64,000 bases of DNA from Siphonodentalium dalli (GCA_032622095.1 CP136061.1:55997762-56061761); one strand, 5' to 3'. Counted from the first letter of the stretch, positions 23,801-35,158 are shown. Notes: generated by a model not told the origin, from the letters alone. Numbers and translations are program-made.

Positions 23801-24829
23801 GTCATTCGTTAGAATTATCCAGCAATTTGTTAGTTCATCACATTTTTTTTCACAATTTGGTTTCCGGCCTGCCCATATTTCACTTTTGACCATGGGGGTA
23901 TCTCAGCACTCATGGTCCAACGTATTGTTTATTTTACAACTGTAATTTGTATGTACATGTATCATCTGACCTTGTTTCCCATTTTGGAGTTGACAATATA
24001 TTTTGTAAACAATAGCATGTGCATTGCTCACTTTTAAAATAGAGCTTCGAATGTGCATTGAAAGAAGTTATTTTGATGTTCTAGCTAAAATCAAAGATTT
24101 CATCAAAAGTGTGTATTTGCAAATTACACTCGTTGCATTGTTGACGGACTACCAGGCGCCATATGCACTTACGCCCAGCTATCTTTGCACTAATTACACA
24201 AGCTACAGCAAGTTTGAACATACCGTTAGTCTTTGACTGGGTTTGGGTTTCATCACCCCCTGCATATATCTGTGTGTGATAAATATGGACAGAATGTTGT
24301 TGGAATTTGACACTAAATAAATGTGGGTAATTGATGCTTACTTTATTGCATTCCATGGAGTGAGGATGCAAGTTGGTCTTTTATTTTAAGTGTGGAATGT
24401 GAAATGAAATGTCAGACCAACTTGCATTCATACAACATGGAACATGAACATCTCCAAAAATTCATCAATATACATATTTAATTATAGGCAATTGGGAACT
24501 GAATGGATTGAGCAGTTAGAAAATTCCTGATATAAATTTCACAAACATTATGAGGCCATCTTCAAGTGACGATGGAAGGTTCTGCCGAGAACACAGAAGA
24601 TTTATTGTAAACTCTTTTGTCTGGTATGAGTCTTTAATTCCTGGTGGGTGACATTGTTATCGTTTTATTTATTAAATTATTTCTATAAAGGCATGACTTG
24701 TTTATTTAACCTCCATTTATAACTCCTTCATAGACAGGTTGAAAAAAAATCGCCAATAAAATAGCACCGAATGCACCAAAATTTTATCTGAACTTACTGG
24801 AACATATGCTAATTTTTGTCCCCCGAAAA
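23801..24829. other. no gene seen
   Basis: Overlapping short frames at 24024-24371 lack motifs. An inverted pair CCAACTTGCATTC / GAGGATGCAAGTTGG flanks 24361-24430. Confidence 0.45.
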
Positions 24830-25390
24830 TTTTATTTTCGGGGCACTATACAAACGGGCTCCGTCTGTCCGTCCATTACACTTTTGAGTACCTTCATGGT
24901 GTAATCATCTCCTCCTACAGATTTCATCCCAGAGATTTGAAACTTTAGAATATTGTTGCCCATATATTGGAGATGTGCAACATGTATATAGATGACGGAT
25001 TTTTTTTTTTTACGGAGTTATTAACCCTTTTCAGCATTTTTTATAATTTTCAGTATGAGGGTACCTTCATGGTGTAATCAACTCCTCCTACAGTTTTCAC
25101 TCTAGAGATTTGAAACTTCAGAATATTGTTGCCCATATATTGAAGATGTGCAACATGTATATAGATGACGGAATTTTTTTTTTTTTGTGACTTTCAGCAT
25201 TTTTTGTAATTTTCTGTATGAGGGTACCTTCATGGTGTAATCAACTTCTCCTAGTTATGATCGCAGATATTTGAAACTTCAGAGTATTGTTACCCACATA
25301 TTGTAGATGTGCAACATGTATATAGATGACAGATTTTTTTTGATGGAGTTATCAACCCTTTCGACCTAGAACATTTTTTATAATTTCTTT
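24830..25390. repeat. three ~180-bp tandem repeats after a CCCCGAAAATTTTATTTTCG hairpin
   Basis: Each unit has GGTACCTTCATGGTGTAATC, AGATTTGAAACTT and GCAACATGTATATAGATGAC, ending in a T-run. Confidence 0.8.
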
Positions 25391-25467
25391 AACAAAGCGG
25401 CATCGACTTGCCACGTTGTCGGGGGACACTGTGGTCGGCTGACCTTTTATTAGTCCAGTTTTTTTTA

Positions 25468-25990
25468 GCTCACCTGAGACGAAGTCTCCGGTGGAGCTAT
25501 AGTCATCACTCCTCGTCCGTCCATCCATCCATCCGTCAACAATTCTTTGAACATCTTCTCCTCTGGAACCGTAAGACCGAATTGGTTCATATGTGGTGTG
25601 GATTTTCCCTAGGTGACTCTCATTCAGATTTGTTCAAATGAGGTCAGTGGGTCAAATAGTTGCGAAACCAGGGCCATAACTCTATTCCTCCATAGTAATT
25701 CTTACAACGACTTCTTGTCAAGAACCATTGGGCCGATTTAGCTAATATTTGGTATGGAGGGTCCTTGGGTGACTGGTGTTCAGATTTGTTCAAATGAGGT
25801 CACCCGGTCAATTAGTTGAGAAACCAGGGCCATAACTCAGTAATTCTTAGAATGACTTCTTCTCAACAAACATTGGGCTGATTTAGCTTATATTTGGTAT
25901 GGAGGGACCTTGGGTGACTGGGGTTCAGATTTGTTCAAATGGGGTCACTGGGTCAAATAGGGGCAGAGCCAGGGACAATACTCTAAAAAC
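25468..25990. repeat. 'AGCTCACCTGAGACGAAGTC' repeat element with ~140-bp units
   Basis: Opens TAGCTCACCTGAG and GGTGGAGCTATAGTCATC with a (CATC)n run; about three units carry AACCAGGGCCATAACTC and TTCAGATTTGTTCAAATG. Confidence 0.75.
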
Positions 25991-26560
25991 AAAAAATAAC
26001 ATTTTTGCATTTTGACCTTTAATTTTTTTAGACACATCACAGCGTCATATTTCTTACCTAGATTTTTTTCTTAGCACATTCTTCATCTGTAAGGATTTTG
26101 GTATCATTTATTTAACCCTTTCCTTTCTTGTTTTGATATAGAATTCATCCAAGACAGGATGAATTAAACATTTTTCATCTGATCGACACAAAATTTGGTA
26201 TATGAATTTTTGACACCTATATACAGATCAAGTTCAAATATGGGTTTGATCCCATATATTTTAACAGAGTTATGGCCCTTTATAATTCACACCTCTTTGC
26301 CATGCCCTATGAATTTTAGAGAGAACATCACACGGCTGAAGGCTGTATTATTGAAGGAGCCAATTTATCACTATGGACACTTGATACTACTGGGAGAGAC
26401 TGCTTGCTTGCAGACATGTTTACACCATCTGTCAAGCTGTGATTGATGACTCTGTATTCCAGTTCTCTGTGCAATATTAAGTTAATCCACAGGTTCATGG
26501 CATAATAGTTAAACACCTATTCTGCAAGAATAAATAGGAAAAGTCTATTGTTCATTTCCT

Positions 26561-26988
26561 CAAGCCTGGACATAGTGTGTCTGACATTTGCAGAAAGAGG
26601 TCCCAGAGGGTGAATTTAGTGTTGCTACCCCGTACAGCAGGCTAGCATCACCAAATACATCCTCCAGGGACGTAATTCTGCTTAGGCCTCATCTTCTGGG
26701 AAGTATCCTAAGTATCCAATTTTGTTTTAGTTACTTTTTGACTTTTTCCCACCTGTTCAGTTTCAATGTCCCCCTATTTTGCAGAAGATAAAATGCATAA
26801 TTGAGGTGTTCAATGGGTGTGCATCACCAACTGTAGAACTTCAATCCTAGGTTTCTATTGGCCGTTGAGGCCTAATCAGACTGAGGATCAATTCAGTGAT
26901 GCTGGCCCGCCTTTCTGAATAGTGTCATTAAATTCACCTTTTGGGGGACCTTATTCTGCAAATGTCAGACACACTAAATTCAGGCTTG
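26561..26988. mobile_element. hAT-type foldback MITE copy 5
   Basis: Termini CAAGCCTGGACATAGTGTGT and its complement are present, with the two-palindrome architecture. No target duplication is visible. Confidence 0.75.
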
Positions 26989-27394
26989 GTGGTTTCATAT
27001 TATTTTCTTAACCACCACTTATCCAGATGAAATCATACCAGGGACATAACTCTTTAAAAAAAAAAATTGTTAAATTGAAATCTTTGCTCAATTTAAAATG
27101 AAAAAAAAAAATTCAGATATTTTTTTTCATTTAACCTTTGATCTTTTAAAGTGATTATGAAAAGTTCTGACTGTTGTGGTCTACAGAGTCCCAGTCTTAT
27201 CAGTCTTTTCAGTCTGGTGAGCGACCCCACAGTCTTTGACTGTCTTGTTTTTGAATCTATCAAAACTCGACTATTGCTCATATAACATAGCCATTTATTA
27301 TTGGATTCCGACAATATTTGGTATGTTAGTTAATTGCCATGTGGAACAGCTGTACAGATTGGGTCTGCCCCGACTTTCTAACCACCTGTTTCGA

Positions 27395-28060
27395 GGTCCG
27401 TTAGCGCAATAACTTGACCAGACGTCAACCAATTTCATTCATATTGGGTGTATGGATCTTTCACAACAATATCTCGATCGAGTTTGAAAATCAGTTTTGT
27501 CCCATTTCTTTTACCTGAGTTTATATACTACAGCCCCTTGTTGGTCTATTTTTTGTTTAGCAATTTTTGGAAATTTTATGTCTGTTAGTGCAATAACTTC
27601 AACAAACATCAACCAATTTCATTCATATTTGGTATATGGATCTTTCACAACAATATATGGAACAAGTTCGAAAATCAGATTTGTCTGATCCTTTTTATCT
27701 GAGTTACGGCCCTTAGTTTGTCTATTTTTATAAATTTATGACCGTCAATGCAAAACCTTGAATCAACGTCAACAGATTATATTCATATTTGATATGTGGA
27801 CCTTTCACAACAATATCTCTATTGATTTCGAAAACCAGATTTGTCTGATCCTCTTTACTTGAGATATGGCCCTTAGTTTGGCATTTTTAGCAATCTTATC
27901 ACGAAAACTTTAACAAACTTCAACCGATCACATTCATATTTTATATGTGGATCTTTCACAACAATATCTCCATCGAGTTTGAATACCCGGTTTGTCCAAT
28001 TTATTTTCCTGAGATATGGTTCTTTAGTTTGTCCATTTTAAGTGATTCTCAGTCAAACAG
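27395..28060. repeat. four ~160-bp tandem repeats
   Basis: Units share TTTCATTCATATTTGGTAT, GGATCTTTCACAACAATAT and GAGTTACGGCCCTTAGTTTG. A single related unit sits in MON1 intron 3 (14240-14430). Confidence 0.8.
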
Positions 28061-28143
28061 ATTCACCCTTTATATGGGGAAAAAATCTTGACCAGAGCCA
28101 TCTTTGATGCGCAACTCTTGTTGCAAGTTAAAATAATTATTAA

Positions 28144-28471
28144 CAGGGCTCAAAATATGATGCTGGACATTTGCAGAATGAGGTTCCCAGAGGGTGAATT
28201 TAGTGATGCTACCCCACACAGTGGGTTAGCATCACTAAATTCACCCTCAGGGACCAGTTTAGTTTCTCTATATGCACAATGCATAATCAAAATGCCCAAT
28301 GGGTGCACATCACCATCTGGGAACTTGAATATGTGTCTTGGTCTCCCGTAGCAGATGAAGTCTCCAGAGGATGATTTTGGGGACACTAGCCTGCTGTGCG
28401 GGTTAGCGCCACTAAATTCACCCTCTGGTGACCTCATTTTGCAAATGTCCAGCACCATATTTTGAGGCTTG
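28144..28471. mobile_element. hAT-type foldback MITE copy 6 (variant termini)
   Basis: It is flanked by a perfect 8-bp duplication ATTATTAA. The outer 30 bp differ from other copies (CAGGGCTCAAAATATGATGC against CAAGCCTTGAAATAGTGTGT), while the internal palindromes are the same, so it is a subfamily. Confidence 0.85.
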
Positions 28472-28479
28472 ATTATTAA

Positions 28480-29069
28480 CAATGCCTTTCAGTTGATATT
28501 CATAGTCCATTATATTGATCTTGTTCAGATTGTTTGAGCTTCATCCAAAAACTTAGATTGACCAAATCATAAACATCAAAGACTCAGTTTATAGGCATGA
28601 AATCGTTCTCAAATACGAGTTTCCATAAACATACTGATCATGAAGCTTATACACGTATATGCAAAATTTCAAGTCAATCAGACACATGGGCCAAGGTATT
28701 ATTACGGAAACTTTCTTTTTGACACGTTTTTTTATAACCAAAGTTTTAGCATCAATGGATTCAGTTCAACCATAAGCCCACTTTTCAAAGAATATTGTCA
28801 ACTATTTCCCAAAATAAAGTTGGGTTGTGTGATTATATAATTATGTGATCATTTCCGTTTTCTACTTTTAGCAGTACAAATAAATAGATCAAATGAATAC
28901 AGTATACCAAAATTTAGCCTCGAGTGTTTAAGAAATAACAAGAAAATAATGATCGTACTCGTATTATTATCATAATTTCGCCCCAAAAATATTGCAATCT
29001 AAGTGATTGTTTTATTTGTTATTGTGTACAATGCCATGGGAAATTCACTTTAATGCCAATAATAAGTTC
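28480..29069. other. no gene seen
   Basis: 28540-28800 resembles the tail of a tandem repeat type (AAATTTCAAGTCAATCAGAC, CATGGGCCAAGGTATTAT) but has only one unit. Confidence 0.4.
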
Positions 29070-29077
29070 CTCCCGCA

Positions 29078-29330
29078 CAAGCCTTGAAATAGTGTGTCTG
29101 TCATTTGAAGAATGAGGTCCCCAGAGGGTGAATTTAGTGATGCTACCCCGCATAGTGGGCTAGCATCACCAAATTCTCCCTCTGGGGACCTCATTCTGCT
29201 GAGGTGTAAGCAGAATGAGGTCCCCAGAGGGTAATTTGGTGATGCTAGCCCACTATGGGGGGTAGCATCACTAAATTCATCCTCTGGGGACCTCATTCTG
29301 CAAATGACAGACACACTATTTCAAGGCTTG
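29078..29330. mobile_element. hAT-type foldback MITE copy 7 (short form)
   Basis: It is flanked by a perfect 8-bp duplication CTCCCGCA (29070-29077 and 29331-29338). At 253 bp it lacks the unique filler, so the two palindromes are nearly adjacent. Its ends are near-identical inverted repeats, suggesting recent activity. Confidence 0.9.
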
Positions 29331-29493
29331 CTCCCGCAACTCCAACTTTGTAAGTGGCCTGGGGCTGTCTAATATACCACCGCGCTGCTGATTGGTCAGC
29401 ATTCTCAAGAATGACGTCTAATAATTATCTATAGCAATTTAAGTAATTTATGAAAGAAGGCGTCTATCTGTTGAAAGAATTTTCAATTTGTTA

Positions 29494-29601
29494 CAGTAAA
29501 TAAGAATTATGGGTAATTTTTCAGGATTTAGTCAGAAATATGGCTGGTTGCCATTCAACATTCTGCTGTGGTTAAGGAGTCGATTATTTAGGGCATTACT
29601 G
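29494..29601. mobile_element. TA-flanked foldback MITE, deleted copy
   Basis: Left end CAGTAAATAAGAATTATGGG has lost about 30 bases; right end GGAGTCGATTATTTAGGGCA is intact. Confidence 0.75.
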
Positions 29602-29642
29602 TGTGTCATATCAGCCATGTTAACCCTGAACTATTGACTGGA

Positions 29643-30028
29643 GTTATGCTTGAATGAGTGCCATTTTAAGAGAAAAATATCAAATTCAAAAAAGTAGGTT
29701 GCAACTTCAAACTGCAAAATTTGGGCCTTAATATTAATGGGCCTGACAAGGCGAGTTATTCGTCACAGTGGAAATTGGATACACTATTTCATGTAAATTT
29801 TGTTGGAAAATATGGGTAGGGTCAGTGCAAATATGTTCACCAAGTGTCGCTCACATTCACAAATGGACATAGCTGTATGTGTGGCATGTTTGGTAAAGCT
29901 CTCATGATACTAATACTATGATTGGTATGTGGTTAATCCATGAACATTTGCTATTGTTCTCGAAATTTCGCACTGATTTTTGAAAAGTACCATTTGTCCC
30001 TATTAATTGGCACTCATTCAAGCATAAC
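29643..30028. mobile_element. 386-bp element with perfect 21-bp TIRs
   Basis: GTTATGCTTGAATGAGTGCC+A at the left, exact complement at the right. Weaker inverted similarity continues inward. No coding sequence; no clear target duplication. Confidence 0.75.
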
Positions 30029-31059
30029 ACTACCTACATTCACAGGGCAGATTAATTTTGAATCCAAGAACTTGGTGCAATGAGATATTCTATCTATACT
30101 CATAGAAATAATAAGCCCATTAATATTCATTAACATTGTGGCATCATGTGTATGACAAACATCACTGGATAGTGGTCAGTCAATAAAGAATTTTATTCTA
30201 TTCTATATACTGGAATCATTATTGCTACCTACATGTATCATAAGTTTTCTCAAGAGCCGTAATACTAAAATGGTGTTGGGATTAAAAGTGCAAAACAATG
30301 ATTAACTGAACAGACTTTTATGATAATATATGCCTCAAACATCATAAAAGTAAAATAGAAGATATATAATGACTTAGAAGAAAAAAAATGACCTCAAGTA
30401 GGTCTATCATAAAAAATATAAATGAAAGTGGCGCACTGGTGATTCATGTTATTCCATGGGAAAAATAGCCAGGTTCAAACACATGTGCATATAAGTTGTA
30501 ACATGTGTTACTATGGTATTACTATGTACATGCACTCAGTGGGAAAAGTTATGTGATTTTACGGCGCGAAAGCTACATGTTTTGAGATATAGATTGTAGC
30601 AGAGCATATATTTTAATCCCCCTTCTTGAGTGTTCGCTCAAGGCTACAACCACTCAGCAGGGTTAAACGTATCACACTTCTTTAGCCTTATGAAGTTATG
30701 ATACATATTATAGCCATAATATTGGCGAACATTTGCCCCAGGATTATTTAAATACAATGTATAGTGAAATATTTGACAGAATACTTTTTTGGGGTGGGGG
30801 GGGGGGGGCATTTATATAAACCAAACCAACCTTGGAGTAATAATTAATAATGATCCGGCTGATACTTGTACCAAGGAATCGTGGTCTCATGTTTGCATCG
30901 AAAAACTTCTAATGTAATAAGCAATTCTGGAATCCATATATAGGTCTACTCTGTCTACCTCTAGATATGTGCACTAGACAAATGGCATCCCCTCAGTTCA
31001 CCAAATGTGGAGAGTATACTAGAACGTCACTGGAGGAATTTCAGCAACAACTCCCTTAC
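30029..31059. other. no gene seen
   Basis: A G-run (about 30796-30809) and AT-rich sequence; no repeat match and no exon-like frame. Confidence 0.5.
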
Positions 31060-31650
31060 GATTGGATGAAGGATGTGGCCTGCAGGGTGCGCCAAGGGAT
31101 TTAGTCATGCAAAGAGTAAATTTGATAGCTCCCATCTAGTGGTGATCCTAAACATGCCTGTTAATTTTCAAAACAATTCACCAATAAATGCAGGGTGTGC
31201 CGATGTATTCAAATTTAAAATCCAAGATGGGGTCTGGCACCCATGTTTTTTAACAAATTTCGGAAAAAATTGATGGCTGCAATCTCGAGATCACCCCGAA
31301 GATCCTTATGAAGTTTGAAGATGATCGAATGAAGGATTTGACCTGAAGGGTGTGCTAATGGAAATTTTGAATGGTGCACACATGGAAGACTGACACCAGG
31401 CCATGGCAATAGCTAAAACTTTACAATAGCTAAAACTAATTGAGCTGAAAACAAATCATTCAACAAGATGTTCCTTTGCCATTTGCCTCTCTTTTGTCAT
31501 GATGACGAACCCCCATTCCAAATTTCATTGAGATCGGATAACCTGTGGCTGAGATATACACCCAGACAGATGGACGGATGACTAGAAAAACAGACGACCA
31601 ATGCCAACCCTTGTCAATAGGTTTGCGTCTTCGTCAAGGTGAGCTAATAA
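31060..31650. repeat. degenerate tandem repeat ending in a GACAGATGGACGGATGA microsatellite
   Basis: GGATGAAGGATGTGGCCTGCAG and GAATGAAGGATTTGACCTGAAG mark two units; it closes with GACGGATG and AGGTGAGCTAATAA, the usual end of the AGCTCACC repeat type. Confidence 0.55.
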
Positions 31651-31781
31651 ATGTATTAATTTTTATTAGTAACAAGAGATCCTGATCTCCTGGCTTTATG
31701 ACAAATTTTGGGCTGATTCGGTCAATCGGTCAAGAAGAAAAGTCTGTGGCTCTGTTTACTGTGCCAGATATATAGCATTAA

Positions 31782-32323
31782 AGATGGTCTATCTCATTGT
31801 AAACATATGCTACATAGTTACCGGGGTATAAACAAAATTAGATATGAATCGAAGACCCCTGTCAGGAAATGCTTCTATCGATTAATATTAATTATATTTC
31901 AAATTATTTCTGGTCTAATAACATGTGGTTGTTTAGCTAACGAGCAATAGTGGTTACTATTAACAGAGACCAGAAATTTTATTGTCTAATTTTGTTACAA
32001 ATAAACATTATTTATACCCATTATTGCTTATAACTATGGAATAAAACAATACAAGCAATCAATCTGGGACATTTGATGTTCGGAATGTAGCTATGGGAAC
32101 AGCCTAATGATCTCTATTGCTATATGGTATCATCTGAATGGTCTGTTCTAAAAATAGAACAAAAAAGTGTCCCATTTAATCATCTCATTTCATAATAAAA
32201 TATTCGAAATAAAATCAATATTAATTGATAGAAGCATTTCCGGACAGGGGTCTTCAATTCATATTTATTATTTTATACCCATGCAACTATTTCAAATTTG
32301 TTATTTAAAGAAATAATCCATCT
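31782..32323. mobile_element. 0.55-kb TTAA-flanked TIR element, complete
   Basis: TTAA precedes AGATGGTCTATCTCATTGTA and follows the inverted end. The TIR is long and interrupted; a GGTCTTCAATTCATATTTAT block near the right mirrors GAATCGAAGACC near the left. Confidence 0.8.
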
Positions 32324-32329
32324 TTAATA

Positions 32330-33000
32330 TATAAAATTATTTGTGCAGAATATCATATTCAATTAAACTCCAATGCCTAAGGCCTATCCATAATGTGCAT
32401 ACTCATTTAATTATATGGAGTATGAATGTTAAGTCAGGCGATTGAACTAGGCCAACTGGCAGCGTGCCACCATATCAACCAAATCTAACTTTAAACCGCC
32501 ATAGTGTTAAGACATCATGGCTGATCATGGCATAAATTTAATACATGTAGCTATATTTACAGCACCATAGATGGATATACTTCGAAAAGAAAAACATGAC
32601 AATGGTAAAGATTTAGAACCAATATGTGCAGAGCTATTAGCACCAACATCATGTGTCATTGCCACAAGTCAACAATCACAATCGTAACCAGAATTTCAAA
32701 TTATCGTATTAAATGAGAGTAGTATTCACACTTTGAGTGGATGAAAAAACTAAAATTTAATCAGAACTTTACAGTTTACACCATAGATATTATAAGAATT
32801 TAAGTCTTTGATCAATAGCTGGCCGTAATCAACATCAATCATATGCAGGACCGCCATTTTGGTCGCAAGCATAAACACATGCATATCATATGTCAAACAA
32901 TGAAATATTTCAAAAGCTGGGTACACTTCTGATCGGTTTAAAATGCTGGACATGAATGTGATCTATGCTTTGTGTCAATTACCCCTTCAGCACCATGTAA
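32330..33000. other. no gene seen; 3' side of the FEM1-like gene
   Basis: The sequence up to 33000 contains no recognised repeat. A 67-codon minus frame at 32750-32953 has no motif. Confidence 0.45.
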
Positions 33001-33004
33001 TGTG

Positions 33005-33010
33005 TTTATT
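33005..33010 (-). terminator. candidate polyadenylation signal of the FEM1-like gene
   Basis: AATAAA on the minus strand, about 390 bases past the stop codon. If used, the 3' UTR would contain the whole TA-flanked foldback MITE at 33116-33367. Confidence 0.4.
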
Positions 33011-33115
33011 TAAGATAGGCATGTACAGGTATTTTGTCTATCAGTCTGTCATAACCAACCAATATTATTAGCTGGTGAAGACAGACTTGATCTATCTTTC
33101 TCGTATTTACCAGTA

Positions 33116-33367
33116 CAGTAATGCCCTAAGTAATCGACCCATTAACCACAGCAGAATTATGGGTAACTTTTCAGGATTTAGTCGGAAATATGGCTTGTTG
33201 CCATTCATAGGAAAGCTCTCCCCGAGAGCTTTCCGATGAATGGCAACAAGCCGAGAGCTTTCCGATGAATGGCAACAAGCCATATTTCCGACTAAATCAG
33301 ACTAAATCCTGAAAAGTTACCCATAATTCTGCTGTGGTTAAGGGGTCGATTACTTAGGGCATTACTG
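33116..33367. mobile_element. TA-flanked foldback MITE in the 3' flank of the FEM1-like gene
   Basis: Complete: CAGTAATGCCCTAAGTAATC to GGGCATTACTG, TA on both sides, with a short duplication at the hairpin tip (33230-33265). It lies between the FEM1-like stop codon and its candidate poly(A) signal. Confidence 0.88.
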
Positions 33368-33399
33368 TACATTCCGTAACATATTAGCATACATATCAA

Positions 33400-35037
33400 T
33401 CACATTTCAAAAACATCTTCATGAATTTTGATGAACGATAACATCTGATCCGATACAATCTCTTCATACTCGACCTTTGAATCGACGACTGCAATTGCTG
33501 CTAGACATTGAAGATTGATGTGTCTTGCCTTCTTATAGTCAGGGAATATCTCAATGATGCGTTTGTATAACCATGTACCATCAGTTGAGGAGACATCAGT
33601 ATGTGCCCCATGCTCGATCAGCAAATCCACCTCTGGAAGAAAGTCATATTTACTATCCTTGTCGCAGTATCTATGCACATAATCGATGAACACAAATAGA
33701 GGTGTTTTGCCCTTTTTGTTTCTGTGGTTGATAGTGATTCCCGACTTGATTAAAAGTTGCACAACACCATCATGCGGTGAAGGAGGTAGAACATCAGGGT
33801 CCAAAAAGTACTCATTACCAATAACTTCCCCTCCTGACTCATCCACTATGGCATAGTGGAGCAAGTTATTTCCCTTTGGATCAATCAAATTTCTCTGACA
33901 CATTTTCTTACAAACTTGGTCCAAAAGGATGCAATTCTGTTCAGATCCTAAGAAGTGCTTATCAGATATTGCATGTTTTATGATATTGTAGAAAGCAATC
34001 ATGAATTTTGCACGAAATCTCATTTGTATTGTTGGTTTATAAGTAATGTTCTTGTCATTTGTAGCCAATCCATAACCCTCTGAAACAGCATCCATAATTT
34101 CAACCATGTCCCTGGTTGTCATCGCAGTCTTATTGACACCCCAATGGTAGCTAATATTGTACATGCTATAAGCAAGAGGAGTGTTAGTGGTCAGGTGGTA
34201 CGGTTTGGAGCATAGCAACATAGCATATTTGAGAACTCCAACTCTAATGTGTCGATCCCGCCCATCACCATCAATGGAAAACGCACATTTCTGAAGCTGT
34301 CTGAGAAGACCCCAGTGTTCAATGCCAAGAATTCTCTCAATTACCAAACAAGAAATGAGGTAGATGCTGTCAATTTTTCGTGTAAACTGCAGGTACTCTT
34401 CCATGTTTTGTGGTTCAACCAGATTCAGGTATGCATCTTTCGTTGTTTCAGGAAGTGCTTTAAGAATGGGATTTGCTTTGTCTTTCCATCTAAGTTCCAT
34501 AGCTTTTCTCCAAACACGAACATCAACTGTTCCACACAGGATATCACGAAGGGGAAGACATCCACAGCCAAGTAATTCATAGGCATGAATAACATCAATG
34601 TCTGAGGGATTTGTTTTCTCTATCAGGTATTCTGTGATTTTTCGTCTCCCAGAAATGCCAGCGTGCAGTAGAGCATTATATGAGATTCCTTCACCATAAC
34701 AGTGGGCACCGTGTTCCAGTAAGGTTTCCACAGCAACCATATTATCATGAGTTATAGCATGATGCAATGCTGTGTAACCATCAATAGTTCTGACTTTATT
34801 TGGATCACAATGCCAATAATCCAGGAAATTTTTCAAGAAAGGAAGATACTGAGATTTTGTACAGGAATGGAAAAACAGACTGTCTCCTACCCTCGTATGA
34901 GTGTATATCTTCTCCAACCGTTCTTCAACTGCGAACTCATTTATTTTGTTTTCTAGAGCTGGCAGGTCATTCTTTTGCATGCATGTTGCAGCAAAATCAA
35001 CAAGTTGTTTCTGCTTCTTTTTGAATATTTCCTCCAT
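33400..35037 (-). CDS. FEM1-like ankyrin-repeat protein (candidate CRL2 substrate receptor)
   Basis: FEM1 proteins recruit C-degron substrates to cullin-2 ubiquitin ligases (known for the family). This 545-residue reading frame has an ankyrin repeat at about 86-111 (DGYTALHHAITHDNM), the family's linker HAYELLGCGC at 151-160, further ankyrin-like units at 386-478 (GNNLLHYAIV, GKTPLFVFID, LLIEHGAHTD) and the C-terminal block LQCLAAIAV at 509-517. That block fits a BC-box and aligns with LQCLAARA in FEM1A/B/C. The N-terminal ankyrin array is shorter and more diverged than in FEM1B, so substrate specificity may differ. I chose the ATG at 35037 because a splice acceptor (CTTTTATTTCCAG) lies 10 bases upstream; an extension to 35064 would cross it. 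The coding part is one exon, and the 5' exon(s) are not identified. A foldback MITE lies in the 3' flank. Confidence 0.85.
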   Translation of the reverse strand: MEEIFKKKQKQLVDFAATCMQKNDLPALENKINEFAVEERLEKIYTHTRVGDSLFFHSCTKSQYLPFLKNFLDYWHCDPNKVRTIDGYTALHHAITHDNMVAVETLLEHGAHCYGEGISYNALLHAGISGRRKITEYLIEKTNPSDIDVIHAYELLGCGCLPLRDILCGTVDVRVWRKAMELRWKDKANPILKALPETTKDAYLNLVEPQNMEEYLQFTRKIDSIYLISCLVIERILGIEHWGLLRQLQKCAFSIDGDGRDRHIRVGVLKYAMLLCSKPYHLTTNTPLAYSMYNISYHWGVNKTAMTTRDMVEIMDAVSEGYGLATNDKNITYKPTIQMRFRAKFMIAFYNIIKHAISDKHFLGSEQNCILLDQVCKKMCQRNLIDPKGNNLLHYAIVDESGGEVIGNEYFLDPDVLPPSPHDGVVQLLIKSGITINHRNKKGKTPLFVFIDYVHRYCDKDSKYDFLPEVDLLIEHGAHTDVSSTDGTWLYKRIIEIFPDYKKARHINLQCLAAIAVVDSKVEYEEIVSDQMLSFIKIHEDVFEM

Positions 35038-35047
35038 ATTCCAGGAC

Positions 35048-35060
35048 CTGGAAATAAAAG
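35048..35060 (-). promoter_or_regulatory. splice acceptor upstream of the FEM1-like ATG
   Basis: On the minus strand a pyrimidine tract ends in CCAG, followed by a 10-base leader and the ATG. The degenerate duplicate at 36185-36330 keeps the same CCAG, which supports an ancestral spliced 5' UTR. Confidence 0.5.
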
Positions 35061-35090
35061 TCAAGAGTATAAAAGTAAGAATTTCACATA

Positions 35091-35158
35091 CAGTAATGCC
35101 CTAAATAATCGACTCCTTAACCACAGCAGAGTTATGGGTAACTTTTCAGGATTTACTG
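35091..35158. mobile_element. TA-flanked MITE, 68-bp half copy next to the FEM1-like 5' exon
   Basis: Left arm CAGTAATGCCCTAAATAATC through CAGGATTTA, then ACTG|TA. The decayed paralogue at 36185-36330 lacks it, which gives an empty site for comparison. Confidence 0.85.

Noticed and set aside
28088-28482. Frames of 87 and 110 codons
   Set aside because: Translations of the palindromes of hAT-type MITE copy 6; the same peptide (PEGEFSDA) recurs in every copy.
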